A stretch of DNA of 64,000 nucleotides from Mycolicibacterium sp. YH-1 (GTDB lineage: Bacteria; Actinomycetota; Actinomycetes; Mycobacteriales; Mycobacteriaceae), in NCBI RefSeq assembly GCF_022557175.1, contig NZ_CP092915.1:682001-746000 (forward strand), read 5' to 3'. Of this stretch, positions 63,134 to 64,000 are shown piece after piece. The position numbers and the translations under genes were made by a program. The notes beneath the pieces are model-generated. The model did no database searches, had not been told where the DNA came from, and saw only the letters and a list, made by a program, of their open reading frames with translations. Position 1 is the stretch's first letter. Each line of letters starts with the position of its first letter.

Positions 63134-64000
63134 ATGTCACAACACCGTCGGCCTGGTAAGTCCATGTTAAAGACCGTTTGCCGCTCCGGCAGTGTTGGGA
63201 TCGCCACGGTTGGTGCAGGAGCGTTGCTGCTGGGTGGGCACGGGGCACTCGCGGCCGAGTCCGGCCAGGGCGCCATGCCGGAGGTTCAGACCACGGCGAA
63301 CGCCAGCTTCTACCGCCTCTTCCCGTGGGCGGTCGCGCCGTCGCCGTCGACGAGCACCACGGGTGCTGCGGCCGTGTCGGCAGTCGTCACCGATGCCGCC
63401 GCCGGCGTGCGGGGCGCCCTCCAGACCGTCAACCAGCTCGGTCCGATCAAGTTCAACCTGGACTCGCTGAGGTCGCTCAGCGCCAGTGGACCACCGCCCG
63501 GCAGCACCGCCGGCACGGCCAACTACACCCAGATGGATCAGTGGATGGCCGGCGTCACCGGATTGATCAGCAGCACCGGCGCGCTGGGCTTCACAGACAA
63601 CGCTGTGTCCTACGACCCCTACGTGGCCACCCACGCCGGCGTCCTGCAGATGGCCAACCGAGTCGGCCCGTTCGTCTTCGACCTCAACGTGCTCAAGGCC
63701 ATCGGCTTCACTCAGGCCCCGACCGGCCAGGCCGGTGTGAACGGTCAGCCGGACAACTTCAGCTCGGTGGACATCGGGCGGTGGACGGCCGGAATTCCCG
63801 GAGTGTTCACCAATTCCGGTACCACGGGCTTCGTCACCTACCAGGACTTCGCCAACGGACCCTTCTACGACTACCGCGTCGGTGGCCTGCACACCGTCAC
63901 CCAGATCGGTCCGATGACCTTCGAATTCAAATTCCTGCCGTACGTCAAGACCGGTCTCCTCCTCCCGCCCACCCTCTCCTTCGGACTGGCGCCCGGCATG
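63134..64000 (+). CDS. Secreted repeat protein, 3' end cut by window edge
   Basis: An open frame of 289 codons to the window end. The N-terminus has a signal peptide with cleavage near residue 42 (GALAAES). The mature part contains at least three related segments (LGPIKFNLDSL, VGPFVFDLNVL, IGPMTFEFKFL) and two copies of a W-x-A-G-x-x-G motif, indicating internal duplication. No known enzyme motif. ATG is chosen for the signal peptide; a second ATG 10 codons later is possible. Function unknown. Confidence 0.7.
   Translation, partial: MSQHRRPGKSMLKTVCRSGSVGIATVGAGALLLGGHGALAAESGQGAMPEVQTTANASFYRLFPWAVAPSPSTSTTGAAAVSAVVTDAAAGVRGALQTVNQLGPIKFNLDSLRSLSASGPPPGSTAGTANYTQMDQWMAGVTGLISSTGALGFTDNAVSYDPYVATHAGVLQMANRVGPFVFDLNVLKAIGFTQAPTGQAGVNGQPDNFSSVDIGRWTAGIPGVFTNSGTTGFVTYQDFANGPFYDYRVGGLHTVTQIGPMTFEFKFLPYVKTGLLLPPTLSFGLAPGM

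Overview
The window is high-GC actinobacterial DNA from a mycobacterium, most likely a fast-growing Mycolicibacterium. Support comes from the mycobacterial cholesterol-catabolism genes (kstR2, fadD3, ipdA/B/C, cyp125, ltp2, kstD, hsaEFG), a Ddn-type F420 enzyme, ESX (type VII) substrate-like proteins, an MPT63-like antigen and a haemophore-family protein. Most genes are packed in overlapping operons with ATGA, GTGA or TGATG junctions.

Layout. 1-3042: tandem lipoproteins, an alpha/beta hydrolase and a LysR regulator. 3151-5246: MFS carrier plus 3-hydroxybutyrate dehydrogenase. 5243-13038: a KstR2-type block (aspB, fadE33, fadE32, fadE31, fadD3 reverse; fadE30, ipdF forward) diverging from an operator at 11072. 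13058-16590: small lipoprotein, two-component system, multispan membrane protein. 16618-25674: an accessory catabolic island (2-keto-3-deoxy sugar kinase, KDPG-type aldolase, enoyl-CoA hydratase, CoA-transferase, acyl-CoA ligase, a solute-binding-protein-like protein without signal peptide, LacI regulator, MFS carrier). Two copies of one 20-bp palindromic operator, in opposite orientations, flank the lacI gene. 25691-27464: kstR2-fadA6.

27503-35103: a second accessory block with a PucR regulator, an EthA-like monooxygenase, hydrolase and WS/DGAT operon, a DUF1254-type protein, and a SatD-like regulator with a membrane partner. 35112-40408: ipdC, ipdB, ipdA, echA20 and two divergent SDR genes around a second KstR2 operator. 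40417-42604: a likely ESX effector with a C-terminal HEERH motif, followed by a lipoprotein and a small membrane protein. 42701-44776: two Ddn-family proteins, a DsbA-like protein and an NTF2-like protein. 44780-52203: the cholesterol side-chain operons (fadA5; cyp125, fadE28, fadE29, chsH2, chsH1, ltp2) with two KstR operators. 52333-56503: ESX-substrate-like pair, a membrane-anchored protein and an MPT63-like protein. 56895-62300: hsd4B-kstD diverging from hsaE-hsaG-hsaF around a third KstR operator. The end holds a haemophore-like protein, a terminator and a truncated secreted protein.

Together, KstD and HsaEFG serve ring A/B degradation, Cyp125 to Ltp2 serve the side chain, and FadD3, FadE30-33, Ipd, EchA20 and FadA6 serve rings C/D. 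The most unusual signals are short tandem or single minicistrons that link the stop of one gene to the start of the next through ATGA-type overlaps (49551-49683, 53434-53545, 37833-37871), the LacI-controlled island, the SatD module, and the putative ESX toxin/immunity operon.
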